DNA of 59,205 bases from Pirellulaceae bacterium (GTDB lineage Bacteria; Planctomycetota; Planctomycetia; Pirellulales; Pirellulaceae). Location of the stretch: the NCBI GenBank assembly GCA_022448645.1, contig JAKVBZ010000025.1, forward strand, positions 1 to 59,205, written 5' to 3'. The notes under the pieces are model-generated. The model worked only from the letters and a program-made list of their open reading frames with translations. It was not told the DNA's origin and did not search any database. Both the position numbers and the translations under genes were made by a program. Position 1 is the stretch's first letter. The number at the start of each line of letters is the position of its first letter. Positions 1 through 10,400 of this stretch are shown here, piece after piece.

Positions 1-362
1 TGAGCGCCTATGCGATTGTAGGCAGCACCACGGCTGGTGTGACGTCGTTCGGGCCGCTCACCCAACTCATCGCCGGTGCGGCTCCCTACGAACGACTGGA
101 CGGCAGCAACAGAAACCGCTGGGGAGATTACAGCGCCACCGTGCTCGATCCGCTGAACGATCAGCATTTCTGGACGTTTCAGGAATACGCCATCGACACC
201 GACCAGTGGGCCATACGTGTCACACAGATTATCGTCCCCGAACCGTCGTCCTCGATCTTGTTGATTTGGTTGACGCTTTGTCTGGTTTCTAGTCAACGAT
301 CCATGCCTGGGACGAAAATAGATCCCGGATCGAAAAAACGGTTCCCGTCTAACACGTTATAA
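1..362 (+). CDS. PEP-CTERM exported protein, C-terminal fragment
   Basis: The reading frame is open from the window edge (frame 3) to TAA at 360-362, so this is the C-terminus of a longer gene beginning upstream. About 75 residues of polar, aromatic-rich sequence are followed by VPEPSSS and a hydrophobic stretch, the layout of a PEP-CTERM sorting signal that targets exported proteins to exosortase processing. About 25 residues follow the hydrophobic segment, longer than the usual short Arg-rich tail, and the basic cluster is weak. The GTG at 39 is internal and is not a credible start. The upstream domain cannot be seen, so the function is unknown. The protein is presumably exported and cleaved at the membrane. 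Confidence 0.7.
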   Translation, partial: SAYAIVGSTTAGVTSFGPLTQLIAGAAPYERLDGSNRNRWGDYSATVLDPLNDQHFWTFQEYAIDTDQWAIRVTQIIVPEPSSSILLIWLTLCLVSSQRSMPGTKIDPGSKKRFPSNTL

Positions 363-455
363 TCACAATAGATAGGACGCCTGGGTGGCCCTTGGCACGG
401 TTCCCCAGCATCCTGCCAACTAAGGAACTAAGTAATTCGGGTTTCCTAAAGAAAC

Positions 456-484
456 TTGACAGTTTCAGGTGCGAAAATTGTTAT
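456..484 (+). promoter_or_regulatory. candidate sigma70-type promoter
   Basis: TTGACA at 456-461 is followed after 17 bp by TGTTAT at 479-484, a perfect -35 and a 4/6 -10. It lies about 150 bp upstream of the ATG at 633, in a short AT-rich stretch with no overlapping gene. This is pattern evidence only; planctomycete promoters are poorly characterised. Confidence 0.35.
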
Positions 485-632
485 ACTGGAGGTAGGCATT
501 TTTCTGGTTGATCCGAGCGTGTGGTGAGTCGCACCGGATTTGACTTAGTACCGCTGTCAAACTGTGCCGGGTTTGGGGAAAGTTGGCAATTTCGTTCACC
601 ACTGGAAAGATAAAGATTGTGACAGGACACCT

Positions 633-2012
633 ATGAAGCAGGCACCTCCCGCGAAACAACAGCTGACTACAGTAGTTGCTCTATTCCTCATGCTCCATGC
701 CTGGACAACGTTTTCACAGGCACAGGCAGGCGACTTGTATTGGACCGAGGCCCTATTGGTCCCTCAATTGCAGACGTCCGATGCAGATGGGAACAACGTG
801 ACCCCGATCGTCACTTCAGGCTTGGGCACGCCATTGCACACGGACGTGGATCCAACAGGTGGAAAAATCTACTGGGCCGAGATAGGAGGGATTCGTCGGG
901 CTGATTTGAACGGCGGCAACATCGAATCGATCTTTTCGACCGCATCGTCCTCGCCTTATGGAATTGCTGTAGATTCCAGTGCCGGAAAATTATACTGGTC
1001 CATGCCGTCGGAAAATAAAATTCAAAGATCTAACCTGGACGGCACTGTCGTGGAAGATATTGTTACCGGTACAGCGTCTCAACCGGTGGCCCTGGCTGTG
1101 GACCCGATCGGTGCCAAGTTGTACTGGAGTGAGGACAATACGGGTGGTACTGCCGTGATTCGGCGCAGCAATCTGAATGGAACGGTTAACGAGCAAATTC
1201 AGCTGTTGGACAGCTCGGTCGTCGCCGCTAATGGCTTGGCGCTGGATCAAACGAATCAGAGGTTGTACTGGGGACAGTCAGCTGCAAACGACACTGGTCA
1301 GGTGTGGCGATCGAATTTGGACGGGACAGGAGCCACAAATATCATTTCCAGCGGATTGAATGACATCGAAGAAATTGCTGTGGATGTCACTGGCGGGAAA
1401 GTCTATTTCACCCAACCCGATCTATCGACCATTCAACGATCCAACCTGAATGGATCCTCCATCGAAACCGTGCTCAACGTAGGTTCTAATGCCCCGTTCG
1501 GCCTGGCATTCCTAACAACATCAGGAACAGGCTGCGACTTTACAGGCGACACCAATTGTGACCTGGCCGATATTAACCTGCTGTTCGACCAGGGAGATTT
1601 GGTGGGTGGCGTCGCCGTCGGAGCTGGCAACCAGTTTGACATGAATTCTGACATGACGCTGAATGGCCTCGACATTGATTCCTGGCTTTCTCAGGCGGCC
1701 ACGCACAATTCATTTGGAACACCCTACCGCCGAGGCGATACGGAGTTGAACCGGAAGGTGGATATTACTGACTTCAATTCGTTGTCAACCAACTTCGCCC
1801 CCGGAGGAATTGTGCCGTCACCTGGTTTTATTGACGGAAACTTCGACGGCGATGACGATGTTGACATCACGGATTTCAATTCGCTTTCAACGAGTTTTTC
1901 TCCCAGTGGTTACGCGGGACAGGGAATCTCGATTCCCGAGCCAGGGACCTTCACACTGTGGAGCTTGGCTAGTCTGCTGCTGTGGAGCTTGTCCAGAAGG
2001 ACACGAGCATAG
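633..2012 (+). CDS. YWTD-repeat beta-propeller protein with dockerin-like repeats and PEP-CTERM signal
   Basis: The predicted protein has 459 residues starting at ATG 633, which directly precedes a basic-hydrophobic signal peptide ending near AQAGD. An in-frame GTG at 564 would add 23 residues that hide the signal, so it was rejected. Residues about 32-310 hold six LDL-receptor class B (YWTD-like) repeats, seen as DLYWTE, KIYWAE, KLYWSM, KLYWSE, RLYWGQ and KVYFTQ, each followed by a R-x-x-L-[ND]-G turn; this fold is a six-bladed propeller. A Cys-containing dockerin-like segment follows (GDTNCDLADIN), then two copies of a DITDFNSLST motif with EF-hand-like Asp-rich loops, then IPEPG, a hydrophobic stretch and RRTRA. 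It is probably an exported surface or matrix protein. The ligand is unknown. The same dockerin motif occurs in the partial gene at the right end of the window. Confidence 0.85.
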   Translation: MKQAPPAKQQLTTVVALFLMLHAWTTFSQAQAGDLYWTEALLVPQLQTSDADGNNVTPIVTSGLGTPLHTDVDPTGGKIYWAEIGGIRRADLNGGNIESIFSTASSSPYGIAVDSSAGKLYWSMPSENKIQRSNLDGTVVEDIVTGTASQPVALAVDPIGAKLYWSEDNTGGTAVIRRSNLNGTVNEQIQLLDSSVVAANGLALDQTNQRLYWGQSAANDTGQVWRSNLDGTGATNIISSGLNDIEEIAVDVTGGKVYFTQPDLSTIQRSNLNGSSIETVLNVGSNAPFGLAFLTTSGTGCDFTGDTNCDLADINLLFDQGDLVGGVAVGAGNQFDMNSDMTLNGLDIDSWLSQAATHNSFGTPYRRGDTELNRKVDITDFNSLSTNFAPGGIVPSPGFIDGNFDGDDDVDITDFNSLSTSFSPSGYAGQGISIPEPGTFTLWSLASLLLWSLSRRTRA

Positions 2013-2551
2013 GCTCGGTTTCAACACTCACCTCGCTTATCGTGTAAGCTGTAGGCCCTAGCTCCGGCAGGGACCCAAGTTTCGATTCCACTCGCTGGCC
2101 TTGTCGCCGTCGACGTAAATTTTTTACGGCTAGATTGCCTTCGTTTCACCAGGACAACTTTCTCCGGTCGGACACGCAACGGCCGGCGAGAGCGCACATG
2201 GTTCAGTGAACTCTCCTTAGTTGGCAAACCGTTGCTTGATCGCTCTCGCTCGTTCCTCGAGACCTTCCCAGAGGGAACTCTTCTTCAGATTTCGTGGCAG
2301 TCTGGTAGGCCAGATCAAGAAAGATCGTCATTGCCGGAACAGCACCCATTTCTTGAATGAAATTTCACCAGATGTGCAAAACTGGAATCAAGAAAAAGAG
2401 CAAAACTCCAGCAAGTTACGCATTTCCTCCGTTCCGACCTACATGTAGGGGAGCCACTAAAGTCGCTGAAGAGCTCCCAGCGGAAGAGTGAAGAAACGTG
2501 CGGCGGGAGCGAGTTCAGCTTTTCAATGACAAATAGAAAGTTGAAACACCA
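2013..2551. other. 539-bp gene-free stretch
   Basis: This stretch lies between a plus-strand gene end and the minus-strand end of glnS, so both flanking genes converge here. A 6-bp stem with a TTT loop occurs at 2114-2128, inside a weaker GCCGT/ACGGC pairing. A 75-codon plus-strand frame at 2221-2448 lacks a ribosome binding site and resembles no family, so it was not called. Nothing else is recognised. Confidence 0.5.
2465..2519 (-). terminator. interrupted inverted repeat after glnS, possible terminator
   Basis: GCTGAA (2465-2470) and GCTCCC (2473-2478) pair with GGGAGC (2505-2510) and TTCAGC (2514-2519), giving a 12-bp stem with a small internal loop, about 33 bp beyond the glnS stop. There is no clear U-tract, so intrinsic termination is only a guess. 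Confidence 0.25.
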
Positions 2552-4240
2552 CTAGCCCGATTTCTTTTTCATCTTGGCCCACTTATCACGAAGCGTCACA
2601 GTACGATTAAAGACAAGTCTGTCTGACTGAGAGTCCGGATCGACAGAAAAGTATCCCAATCGCTCAAATTGGAAGCGATCACCAACAGTTGCTTTTTGCA
2701 ACGATGGCTCCAGTTGACAATCCATCAATGTTTCTAACGAATTCGGATTCAAATAGTCCGTCCACTCGTGCCCCTCTTCCACCGCAGACGGATTCTCACG
2801 ATCAAACAAATGGTCATACAAGCGAACTTCTGCTGGAACCGCGTGAGCCGCAGAGACCCAGTGGATGGTCCCTTTCACTTTACGTCCGTCGGGCGCCGAG
2901 CCTCCTTTTGTTTCCGGATCGTAACGACAGCGGAGCTCGACAATGTCTCCCGTCTCTGAGTCTCGTACAACGTCGGTACAGGTGATGAAGTATCCGTACC
3001 GCAGGCGGACTTCACGTCCTGGGGCAAGACGGAAGAACTTTTTGGGGGGATCTTCCATAAAATCATCTTGTTCAATGTAGATTTCTCGGGAAAACGGTAC
3101 CTGTCGGGTACCGGCCGATGGATCTTCAGGATTGTTGACCGCTTCCAGCTGTTCGACCTGCTGTTCTGGATAGTTTTCGATCACGACGCGTAGCGGTCGT
3201 AATACCGCCATCACACGCGGTGCCACTCGATTCAGGTCTTCTCGCAAACAGCCTTCCAAAACGGCAATGTCGGTCATACCGTCGTATTTCGTAACCCCAA
3301 TCTTGCCGCAGAATGAACGGATGGATGAAGGCAAATAGCCGCGTCGTCGCAGTCCACAAATCGTGGGCATCCTGGGATCATCCCAACCGTTGACGAGATT
3401 ATTAGTTACCAATTGCAACAATCTCCGCTTGCTCATCACCGTATAGGTAAGATTCAAACGGGCAAACTCGATCTGTTGAGGCGCATAGATGCCAAGTTCA
3501 CGTAGGTACCACTCGTACAGTGGACGGTGATTTTCGAATTCGAGCGTACAAATAGAATGAGTAATGCGTTCCAGTGAATCGCTCTGACCATGAGTAAAAT
3601 CGTACGTCGGGTAAATACACCACTCATCGCCAGTCCGATGATGGGTGGCGTGTAAGATACGGTACATCACTGGATCACGCATGTTTAGATTTGCATGGGC
3701 CATGTCGATCTTGGCCCGTAAAGTTCGACTTCCGTCAGGAAATTCTCCAGACTTCATCCGGGCAAACAGATCCAGATTTTCTTCTACCGATCGGTCACGA
3801 AAGGGGCTATTTTTACCAGGATCGGTGAGCGTACCACGAAACTCACGCATTTGGTCACCGTTCAAATCACACACGAAGGCATTTCCAGCCCGGATCAACT
3901 GCAAAGCCCATTCATAAAGTTGCGGAAAATAATCAGACGCGAAGAACAATCGATCTTGCCAGTCGAATCCCAGCCAACGTACATCTTCTTGAATGGACTG
4001 GACGTATTCGTCGCCTTCCTTGGTTGGATTCGTATCGTCCAAGCGCAAATTGCAGAGTCCTTGAAAATCTTCGGCGATCCCGAAATTCAAGCAAAACGAT
4101 TTCGCATGCCCAATGTGCAAGTAACCGTTCGGTTCTGGTGGAAATCGCGTGTGGACCCGTTGATCGTACTTGCCGGACTCGTTGTCCTTTTGCACGAATT
4201 CGCGCACGAAGTCTCGCCTTGGTTCATCAGCCGCTGACAT
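2552..4240 (-). CDS. glnS: glutaminyl-tRNA synthetase
   Basis: This is a class I aminoacyl-tRNA synthetase that charges tRNA-Gln with glutamine in the cytoplasm. The N-terminus carries [14 protein letters not shown] (HIGH signature) within FPPEPNG, and the middle carries TVMSKRRL, the KMSKS-loop form typical of GlnRS. DDPRMPT and GLRRRGY are also GlnRS-diagnostic. The C-terminal beta-barrel anticodon-binding region is complete, and 562 residues matches the family (E. coli about 554). The frame can extend to TTG 4258 or ATG 4246. ATG 4240 ([11 protein letters not shown]) is preferred because it aligns with the usual N-terminus, although an AGGAGC at 4275-4280 leaves the choice open. It is a single-gene unit, divergent from the membrane-protein gene at 4430. 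Confidence 0.96.
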   Translation of the reverse strand: MSAADEPRRDFVREFVQKDNESGKYDQRVHTRFPPEPNGYLHIGHAKSFCLNFGIAEDFQGLCNLRLDDTNPTKEGDEYVQSIQEDVRWLGFDWQDRLFFASDYFPQLYEWALQLIRAGNAFVCDLNGDQMREFRGTLTDPGKNSPFRDRSVEENLDLFARMKSGEFPDGSRTLRAKIDMAHANLNMRDPVMYRILHATHHRTGDEWCIYPTYDFTHGQSDSLERITHSICTLEFENHRPLYEWYLRELGIYAPQQIEFARLNLTYTVMSKRRLLQLVTNNLVNGWDDPRMPTICGLRRRGYLPSSIRSFCGKIGVTKYDGMTDIAVLEGCLREDLNRVAPRVMAVLRPLRVVIENYPEQQVEQLEAVNNPEDPSAGTRQVPFSREIYIEQDDFMEDPPKKFFRLAPGREVRLRYGYFITCTDVVRDSETGDIVELRCRYDPETKGGSAPDGRKVKGTIHWVSAAHAVPAEVRLYDHLFDRENPSAVEEGHEWTDYLNPNSLETLMDCQLEPSLQKATVGDRFQFERLGYFSVDPDSQSDRLVFNRTVTLRDKWAKMKKKSG

Positions 4241-4429
4241 AAGCATCAAATCTCGCAAAACGGTTCGAAAGAAAGCTCCTCACAGCCCCTGGATAGTAAG
4301 CGTTAATGACAGGTGACGCAAGCTCGCACAACCGTCGCAAATGGGGTCGTTTGACGGTCTTCATCGGCCACACTAAAATCGAAGAAATACGCCTAGGAAC
4401 ACTCTTTTTCGACTCCAGGAAAGCCTCGA

Positions 4430-5116
4430 ATGGACTCTCTTCACCTCTGCATTGCTCTGGGTCCGTTGGCGGCGTATGCGACAATCCTAGGGGCTATACA
4501 ATTTCGCCGTCGGGCACATCTGGTGAGCGGATTCCGCGACAACTTGACTTTGGGTTTGGGTGTCATCGGATTCGTGATCGCGGGACCTATGGAATTGTTC
4601 TATCCCGACACGGTTCCGGCCTGGTACGGACCGGTGGTTCCCGGCGACATGGGCCATTGGCTAGGCGCAGCCGTATGGGTGCTACTCATCGCCTTGTACT
4701 TACTGTGCGTGCTTTGGGGTAGCCTATCGACTCGACCACGAATAGTGATTTACAACATGGGCGCCACGCAATTCTGGTCATTGTTGACAAGCTTGACGAA
4801 AGAATTGGACTTGGAGACCGAACAATGCGGGCAAATGCTTCACTTTCCCAACCTGGGCGTGAACGCGAGCATTGAGTCGTTTGCGTCGATGCGTTACATC
4901 CAACTCAAATCGGTAGGGCACCAACAGAATGTCGAAGGCTGGCGGCAGTTACAGCTGGCACTCGCAGAGCGATTGAAAGCAGAAACGTCACCACGAAATC
5001 CTGGAGCGATCCCGTTGTTTCTACTGGCTGGCGGCTCGGTTTTCTTAATGGCGTCGTCGTTATGGCACGATGGTCAGCTGGTCCAGCAAGCCGTGATCGA
5101 TATGTTGCGATTTTGA
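4430..5116 (+). CDS. conserved membrane protein of unknown function
   Basis: The protein has 228 residues. At least three hydrophobic segments are visible: an N-terminal one (MDSLHLCIALGPLAAYATIL), one around residues 39-60 and one around 85-103. A soluble, Trp/Gln-rich stretch of about 90 residues follows, then a final hydrophobic segment near 190-207. The arrangement is an inner-membrane anchor with a cytoplasmic or periplasmic loop. AGGAA lies about 10 bp before the ATG. No catalytic motif is recognised. It stands alone, divergent from glnS and convergent with the kinase gene. It may be a planctomycete-specific family, but this was not checked. Confidence 0.75.
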   Translation: MDSLHLCIALGPLAAYATILGAIQFRRRAHLVSGFRDNLTLGLGVIGFVIAGPMELFYPDTVPAWYGPVVPGDMGHWLGAAVWVLLIALYLLCVLWGSLSTRPRIVIYNMGATQFWSLLTSLTKELDLETEQCGQMLHFPNLGVNASIESFASMRYIQLKSVGHQQNVEGWRQLQLALAERLKAETSPRNPGAIPLFLLAGGSVFLMASSLWHDGQLVQQAVIDMLRF

Positions 5117-5134
5117 ACCACTCGGCTTACGGTT

Positions 5135-5178
5135 CTTGACATTGCCCATTTCGGTATTCTGCCAAAAACCATGTCAAG
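5135..5178. terminator. inverted repeat between convergent genes
   Basis: CTTGACAT (5135-5142) and ATGTCAAG (5171-5178) form perfect 8-bp arms around a 28-nt loop, in the 75-bp gap between two convergent genes. There is no U-run, so its role as a terminator is uncertain. Confidence 0.3.
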
Positions 5179-5191
5179 CCAACATCACCAT

Positions 5192-6961
5192 TTAAGGTTC
5201 GGTGGCTCGAAGTTGCCACCGCGCTTCTTCCACCACTTCAGTGGCCCACGACTGATACTCGTACAAACGCACAATACTTTTCCAGATGGCCGCTGCCTTT
5301 TCCGGCTGACTTTCGCGCAGAGTCGCTGCGTCAGCAAGACGAGTTCTTAAAAAGTCTAAATCGGCCGGATAAGGTGTTGCCATCGTCTCCTGCAACACGT
5401 CCAGCTGCCGTTTGGCCAACCGCAAGCAATCAAGTTCCTGTGACGAAGGATCATCCTGGCCAGCAAATAAGTCCAAAAACGCTTGCAAGTGTAAAGCTTT
5501 TATTTCAGGTTCCACCAATCTCAAGATGCCCACGTAGGTCCGCTCCATCGCGGAAAGCGAATGCAGGTCAAGTTGAGTTCTAGCTCGCACTTCATACCGT
5601 TTTTGCAACAGGTCTAACGCCAGCTTTTCTTCCAAGTCATTTAATTCGGAAACACGTGAGTCTTCGGGGAACTGTGAGACAAATTGCTGGATCTTGTCAA
5701 CGGCCGCCGCGAGCTGTGTAGAGTCGTTCAGCGAGGCCGATTGCTGTATTTCGTGGAATAATTGATTTGCCGAAGGCGGTTGCAAGGCAACGAAGACAAT
5801 GCTTACGATTCCTGCGGTAACGGCCATGGCTATCAACCATTTGAAAAGGACGAGAACCCGTTCCCCCACTTCAGACGGAGATGTTGGGGTAGCAGGAGAC
5901 CTCCCCAGCTCAGATGCCGGTACCGTCGTGAAGTGATCTTCGGTCCGACTCGCCACGGGAAGCTCATCCTGCGGAATCGGTGATTTACGATCGGATCCCG
6001 AATCAGCTCGGGTCGGCATCTTGGAATCAACCGGCGAGGAGACTTCGACAAGAGTTTCGTCGGTGGCCTGGATCTGTTTGGCCTGGGGATCTTCGGAAAA
6101 CGTTTTGTCGATTTCGTCGGCATCTTCGCTCCGTTGAGTTTGCGACAGAGCAAACTCGGTTGCCTGCAACACATTTGAAAGTGCCAAGGCTGTAGGAATC
6201 CGTTTTTGTGGAGACTTTTCTAGTAGCTGACTAATAATTTTTTCCAACGCAGGCGGCACATCAGGAGCGCGATTCCGAACCGGTTTCGGGTCGGCATAAC
6301 GCAACATGTGTAGGACTTCGCCCATGGTCTTGCCACGAAACGGTGGCCGTCCTGAAAGCAAGGCGTACATAACGCTGCCGACGCTGTACAAGTCAGATCG
6401 AGGGGTCACCGGACGGCCCTCTGCCTGTTCAGGGGCCATATAGTCGGCGGTCCCCATCACGCCACCCATCGCCGTCATTTGCGTTTGCCCAAAGAGCTTC
6501 GCGATACCAAAATCTGTCAACTTGATGTGGTCTTGCCGGTCCAACAGCAAATTGGCCGGTTTTAAATCCCGGTGGATCACACCACAGTCATGAGCATGTT
6601 TAAGAGCCCGGCAGGTTTCGATACCAATACGAATGGTTTCCCGCCAATGAAATCGACGCCCATTCTGAATCTCTTCTTCCAAATTGATCCCTTCGACCAG
6701 TTCCATGGCGTAGAAGAGGTGACCGTCTTGCTCCCCATAACCATACAATTGAACGATATTGGGATGCCTTAGCGTTTTGAGCGTTTCAATCTCGGACTGA
6801 AAACGCTCACGGAAGGCCTCGTCAGCCGCCAACACCGACGAAAGAACTTTAACGGCTGCGAGCTCATCCGTATCTTCATTGACTCCGCGATAGACGGTCC
6901 CCATCCCACCGCGGCCAAGCGTTTCACCGATACGATAAGGACCCAGTTTTTCAAGCGCCAT
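5192..6961 (-). CDS. Hanks-type Ser/Thr protein kinase with single TM anchor
   Basis: The 589-residue protein has an N-terminal protein kinase domain (about 9-268) with every key element: Gly loop GRGGMG (16-21), ATP-binding Lys38 in AAVKVL, catalytic HRDLKPAN (Asp132), DFG at 150-152 and APE in YMAPEQAEG. A low-complexity acidic linker (about 275-365) follows, then one transmembrane helix (about 369-393) and an extracytoplasmic helical region of about 190 residues without sugar- or PASTA-type repeats. It is predicted to be an inner-membrane signalling kinase with the catalytic domain inside. The gene lies 82 bp downstream of a small lipoprotein gene on the same strand, so the two may be co-transcribed. 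The substrate is unknown. The ribosome binding site is weak (AGCGGA next to the ATG). Confidence 0.93.
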   Translation of the reverse strand: MALEKLGPYRIGETLGRGGMGTVYRGVNEDTDELAAVKVLSSVLAADEAFRERFQSEIETLKTLRHPNIVQLYGYGEQDGHLFYAMELVEGINLEEEIQNGRRFHWRETIRIGIETCRALKHAHDCGVIHRDLKPANLLLDRQDHIKLTDFGIAKLFGQTQMTAMGGVMGTADYMAPEQAEGRPVTPRSDLYSVGSVMYALLSGRPPFRGKTMGEVLHMLRYADPKPVRNRAPDVPPALEKIISQLLEKSPQKRIPTALALSNVLQATEFALSQTQRSEDADEIDKTFSEDPQAKQIQATDETLVEVSSPVDSKMPTRADSGSDRKSPIPQDELPVASRTEDHFTTVPASELGRSPATPTSPSEVGERVLVLFKWLIAMAVTAGIVSIVFVALQPPSANQLFHEIQQSASLNDSTQLAAAVDKIQQFVSQFPEDSRVSELNDLEEKLALDLLQKRYEVRARTQLDLHSLSAMERTYVGILRLVEPEIKALHLQAFLDLFAGQDDPSSQELDCLRLAKRQLDVLQETMATPYPADLDFLRTRLADAATLRESQPEKAAAIWKSIVRLYEYQSWATEVVEEARWQLRATEP

Positions 6962-7043
6962 TCCGCTATTTTAGTCGAAGCGGAATGATTCTCGAAGTCC
7001 TACCGTTTCGCTCAGATAGCATCGCCAAGAATCAAATCGCGCC

Positions 7044-7286
7044 TTATGGCTGCCGATCCGGATCGACCGCCTGACGAGCTCGATACTCGTCCATAGCAGC
7101 CGCTTCTCTTGACAGCATAAACTCAGGCCCATGAGGAAAATACTGAATATCGTCGTGTTGATACCAGGGGCTGGGCAGCGTTTGTCCCGCAATGTCTACT
7201 TGGCAACCGGTTGCCAGCAACATAGTTCCAGCGGCTAGCATGCAAAGACAGCTGCGACTCGTTCTATCCAATAGATTTGATACCAT
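7044..7286 (-). CDS. small exported lipoprotein
   Basis: The predicted protein has 80 residues: a basic N-terminus, a hydrophobic segment and a lipobox LLATGC, so Cys28 is the probable lipidated residue after signal peptidase II cleavage. The mature part, about 53 residues, is hydrophilic with Tyr/Trp/His near its start and Arg/Asp at the end; no domain is recognised. A strong AGGAGG lies 9 nt before the ATG, supporting both the start and the reality of this small gene. It is followed by the kinase gene in the same direction and is divergent from the TPR/CHAT gene. Its role is unknown; a sensor or adaptor for the kinase is conjecture. Confidence 0.75.
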   Translation of the reverse strand: MVSNLLDRTSRSCLCMLAAGTMLLATGCQVDIAGQTLPSPWYQHDDIQYFPHGPEFMLSREAAAMDEYRARQAVDPDRQP

Positions 7287-7345
7287 CGGCTTTGACCTCC
7301 TGGTGGGCGGCGCAATCGTTGCAACCGTTATCGTCTCGCCAGGGG

Positions 7346-7379
7346 ATCGAGCTTTACTTAATCGATAAGGTCGCTCGAT
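7346..7379. promoter_or_regulatory. inverted repeat in divergent promoter region
   Basis: ATCGAGC (7346-7352) and GCTCGAT (7373-7379) form 7-bp arms separated by 20 bp, in the 185-bp region between the lipoprotein gene and the divergent TPR/CHAT gene. It could be an operator or a transcript hairpin; only position and symmetry support it. Confidence 0.2.
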
Positions 7380-7471
7380 TGTAATAGATCCGCTATCATG
7401 AAAGTGTGGGCCAGTTCTTACAGCAACTGCTGAGTTGTTGTTACTGTCCCTTGGAACAGAGGAGTCCCATC

Positions 7472-10400
7472 ATGATCTTGCTCGATCGGTGTCGGGGAAT
7501 CGCGTTTGACCATCCTGTCCGGCTCGTCGTCTTCCTGGTTCTGACGACCGGTATTTGGTCTCCTGCAGTCTATGCGCAACGCAATTTCCAGCGGAATCAG
7601 TCCAAGGCAGTCCCCGGACCAACTTATTTTGCCGCATTTAACGAATACCAACGAGGAGACTATAGCGACGCGTTACAAGATTTTCGTCGTGCTGCGCGTA
7701 ACGGAGTCTTTAGTTCGTTGGGACGCTGGGTCGATGCCATCTGCTATCACACCATGGCCGGTGAGTGCTACTACCATATGGGCAATCTGACCCAAGCATT
7801 GGACCAGTACGACACGGCGATCCGAATTCACCTGGCACAGCAAGGATGGTTGCTCCGCGTCCGGTTCCCAGATCGCATCGCAGCATCTCCGACTCGACGC
7901 TCCGACATCCAATGGGGCTCGTCGAATCGACAAAGCGTCGTGGGACGAATCCCGGAAACCATGCTCAGTTTTCAAGGACGGATGGACAACGAAAATGCCC
8001 TTCGGCGCGGAGGTGTCGTGGCAGCCCCCGAAATGGTTCCGCTGCGCGTTAGCGAGATCTTGAGGTGCCTAGCACTTTCCATTCGCCGCCGAAATGAACT
8101 CATGGGACCGGCTTGTCGACATGATCCTCTCACGGGCAGACTCATCCAGTCCCTGCGTGGACCGCAAGTACCACCCAACCATTGGTCGGAAGGCTGGATC
8201 GACGCCCTGCTAGGATTGGCTTATCTGGGGGCCGATCAGCAGGAACAAGCAACGAAACATCTGCAGCGAGCCATCGTGTTGGATGGCCAGTTCGATCATC
8301 CACTTACTCCCTGCGTGTTGCTGGAACTTGGCAAGTCGGCAACGGCGCGCGATCAGCTGGAGATGGCAGCCGAGCTGTTATTGGAAGCGACCTATGTCGG
8401 TGCGTATTACTATCAGGCCGACGTCGTCGCAGAGGCCTTTGACCATGCGGCTACGGTACATCTGATTTCGAATCAACCCGGAGTGTACGCTCCCTTGATT
8501 CCGGCTACCCGCTGGGCACGCATCAAAAACCTGGACCCGTTGTGTACTGCGCTGCTACTGATGACCAGCGAACAGCTGGTATACCGTGACAACGTGGCTC
8601 AAGCCGAAACCACGTTACGTGATGCCGGAAACCTATTGGGTCGACGAGACATGCGGCAAGGACGCTTGGGCACCCGTTTTCACTTTCAAACGGCGCTCTT
8701 GCAGTTCGAGCGTGGTCGTGTGAATTCCGGGGAAACGGCTCTGCGAGAAGCCCTGGCCTGGGGGCACAATTCCTCGCTTCGGTTATTTCAGATTGCCTTG
8801 GTCGAAAAACTCTTCCAAGAAGGCAAGATCACTCCGCGCATTACGGGAACATTGTTCGACGGTCTGTTAACGGATCCAACTGCGTCCAACTGGGTTCATC
8901 AGCCATTCGAATCCTTGAGCTTCGTCACTTCACCAGCCGATTCCGCCTGGGTGCAATGGTTCTTATTGGCTCACGACAACAAACAGTTCGAAAAAGCCTT
9001 AGAAATCGCGGACCATATTCGTCGACGACGCTTTTATGCGTCATTACCCCTGGGTGGTCGTTTGCTGGCGCTACGCTGGTTGTTGGCCGCTCCCAATGAG
9101 ATGTTGAGCGAAGAGGCCAAACTGCAAAGACAGGATATGTTGGTGAAGTATCCGGAACTTGCCAAATTGTTCCAGGACGTAGCCAAGTTGCGACAGACGA
9201 TTTCCGCACAACCCGTCGCCCCGGATGGAACGAAACAAACAAGGGAGTTGTCTTCATTGTTTCAGAATCTGACTCGTATGACAGATCTACAAGAACATAT
9301 GCTACACCGGCTTGCGGTTCGACGAGAACCATCCGAGTTCTCTTTCCCACCGCGCACAAGTGTTGGTCAAATGCGTAAAAAAATACGCAGCGGTCAGCTT
9401 TTCGTGATCTTTTTTGCCGTCGACCAACAACTGTTCGTCTATGCGCTCTCCAAGGACAAATATTCCAATTGGCTCGTTGACCCCTCTGCTAACGTCCATC
9501 AGCTGACCGCCGCTATCTTGCGACGCTGGGGGAATCACGATCGAAACAACCAACTGAAACTTGAGTTACTACAAGACAAGAAATGGAAATCGGAATCTGC
9601 CGAGTTGCTGGCACATCTGTTTCCCAAAAACGCTCCAGAGGACTGGGACAGCATCGAAGAGTTGGTCATCGTGCCGGATGGTGTGTTGTGGTATCTACCT
9701 TTTGAAACGCTGCATAGAGAACAGGACGGAGGACTACGGCCCTTGGTCTCGACTTTAAAGATTCGCTACGCACCCACGCTGTCGTTGGCAAATCCACATA
9801 GCGATTTTCAACGGCCGATACGCAAAATGGCAGTGGTACCAGGAAAAATCTTTAGCAAAGATGACAACCAATCGGCGACTGAGACCGTCGAAAAACTTAC
9901 CGCGTTACAGCGTGAAACACTATTGCTGGAATCACCTCAGCTGGCACCCACCAGAATGGCGGCTCCTTTCTGGGATCGCTTGACCGTGCTGCAGGATATC
10001 TCCGATAGTAAACGACTTCCTTACGAATGGGCCCCCGCGCAAACTGAAGCGGGAAAACCGGGGAATCGCTTATCGGACTGGTTTTTGCTGCCTTGGGGCG
10101 CCCCCGCACAGGTTTTGCTACCAGGCTTTCACAGTCCAGCCGAAGACGGTCTTAAACGGGCAGGCATTCGAGACGGCAGTGAGTTGTTTCTTACCACATG
10201 CGGACTCATGGCGACCGGAGCAAGAACCGTATTGATCAATCGCTGGCGGAGTGGCGGCCAAACCGCCTACGATTTGATCGTGGAGTTCTCCCGTGAACTA
10301 CCGAATTCGGACGCCGCTACCGCTTGGCAGCGGAGCGTCCAGTTAACTCGGGGGACGGAATTGGATCCACAACGCGAACCTCGCGTCCGTTTTTCGCCAA

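Noticed and set aside
2221..2448. 75-codon plus-strand frame
   Set aside because: No ribosome binding site and random-looking composition between convergent genes.
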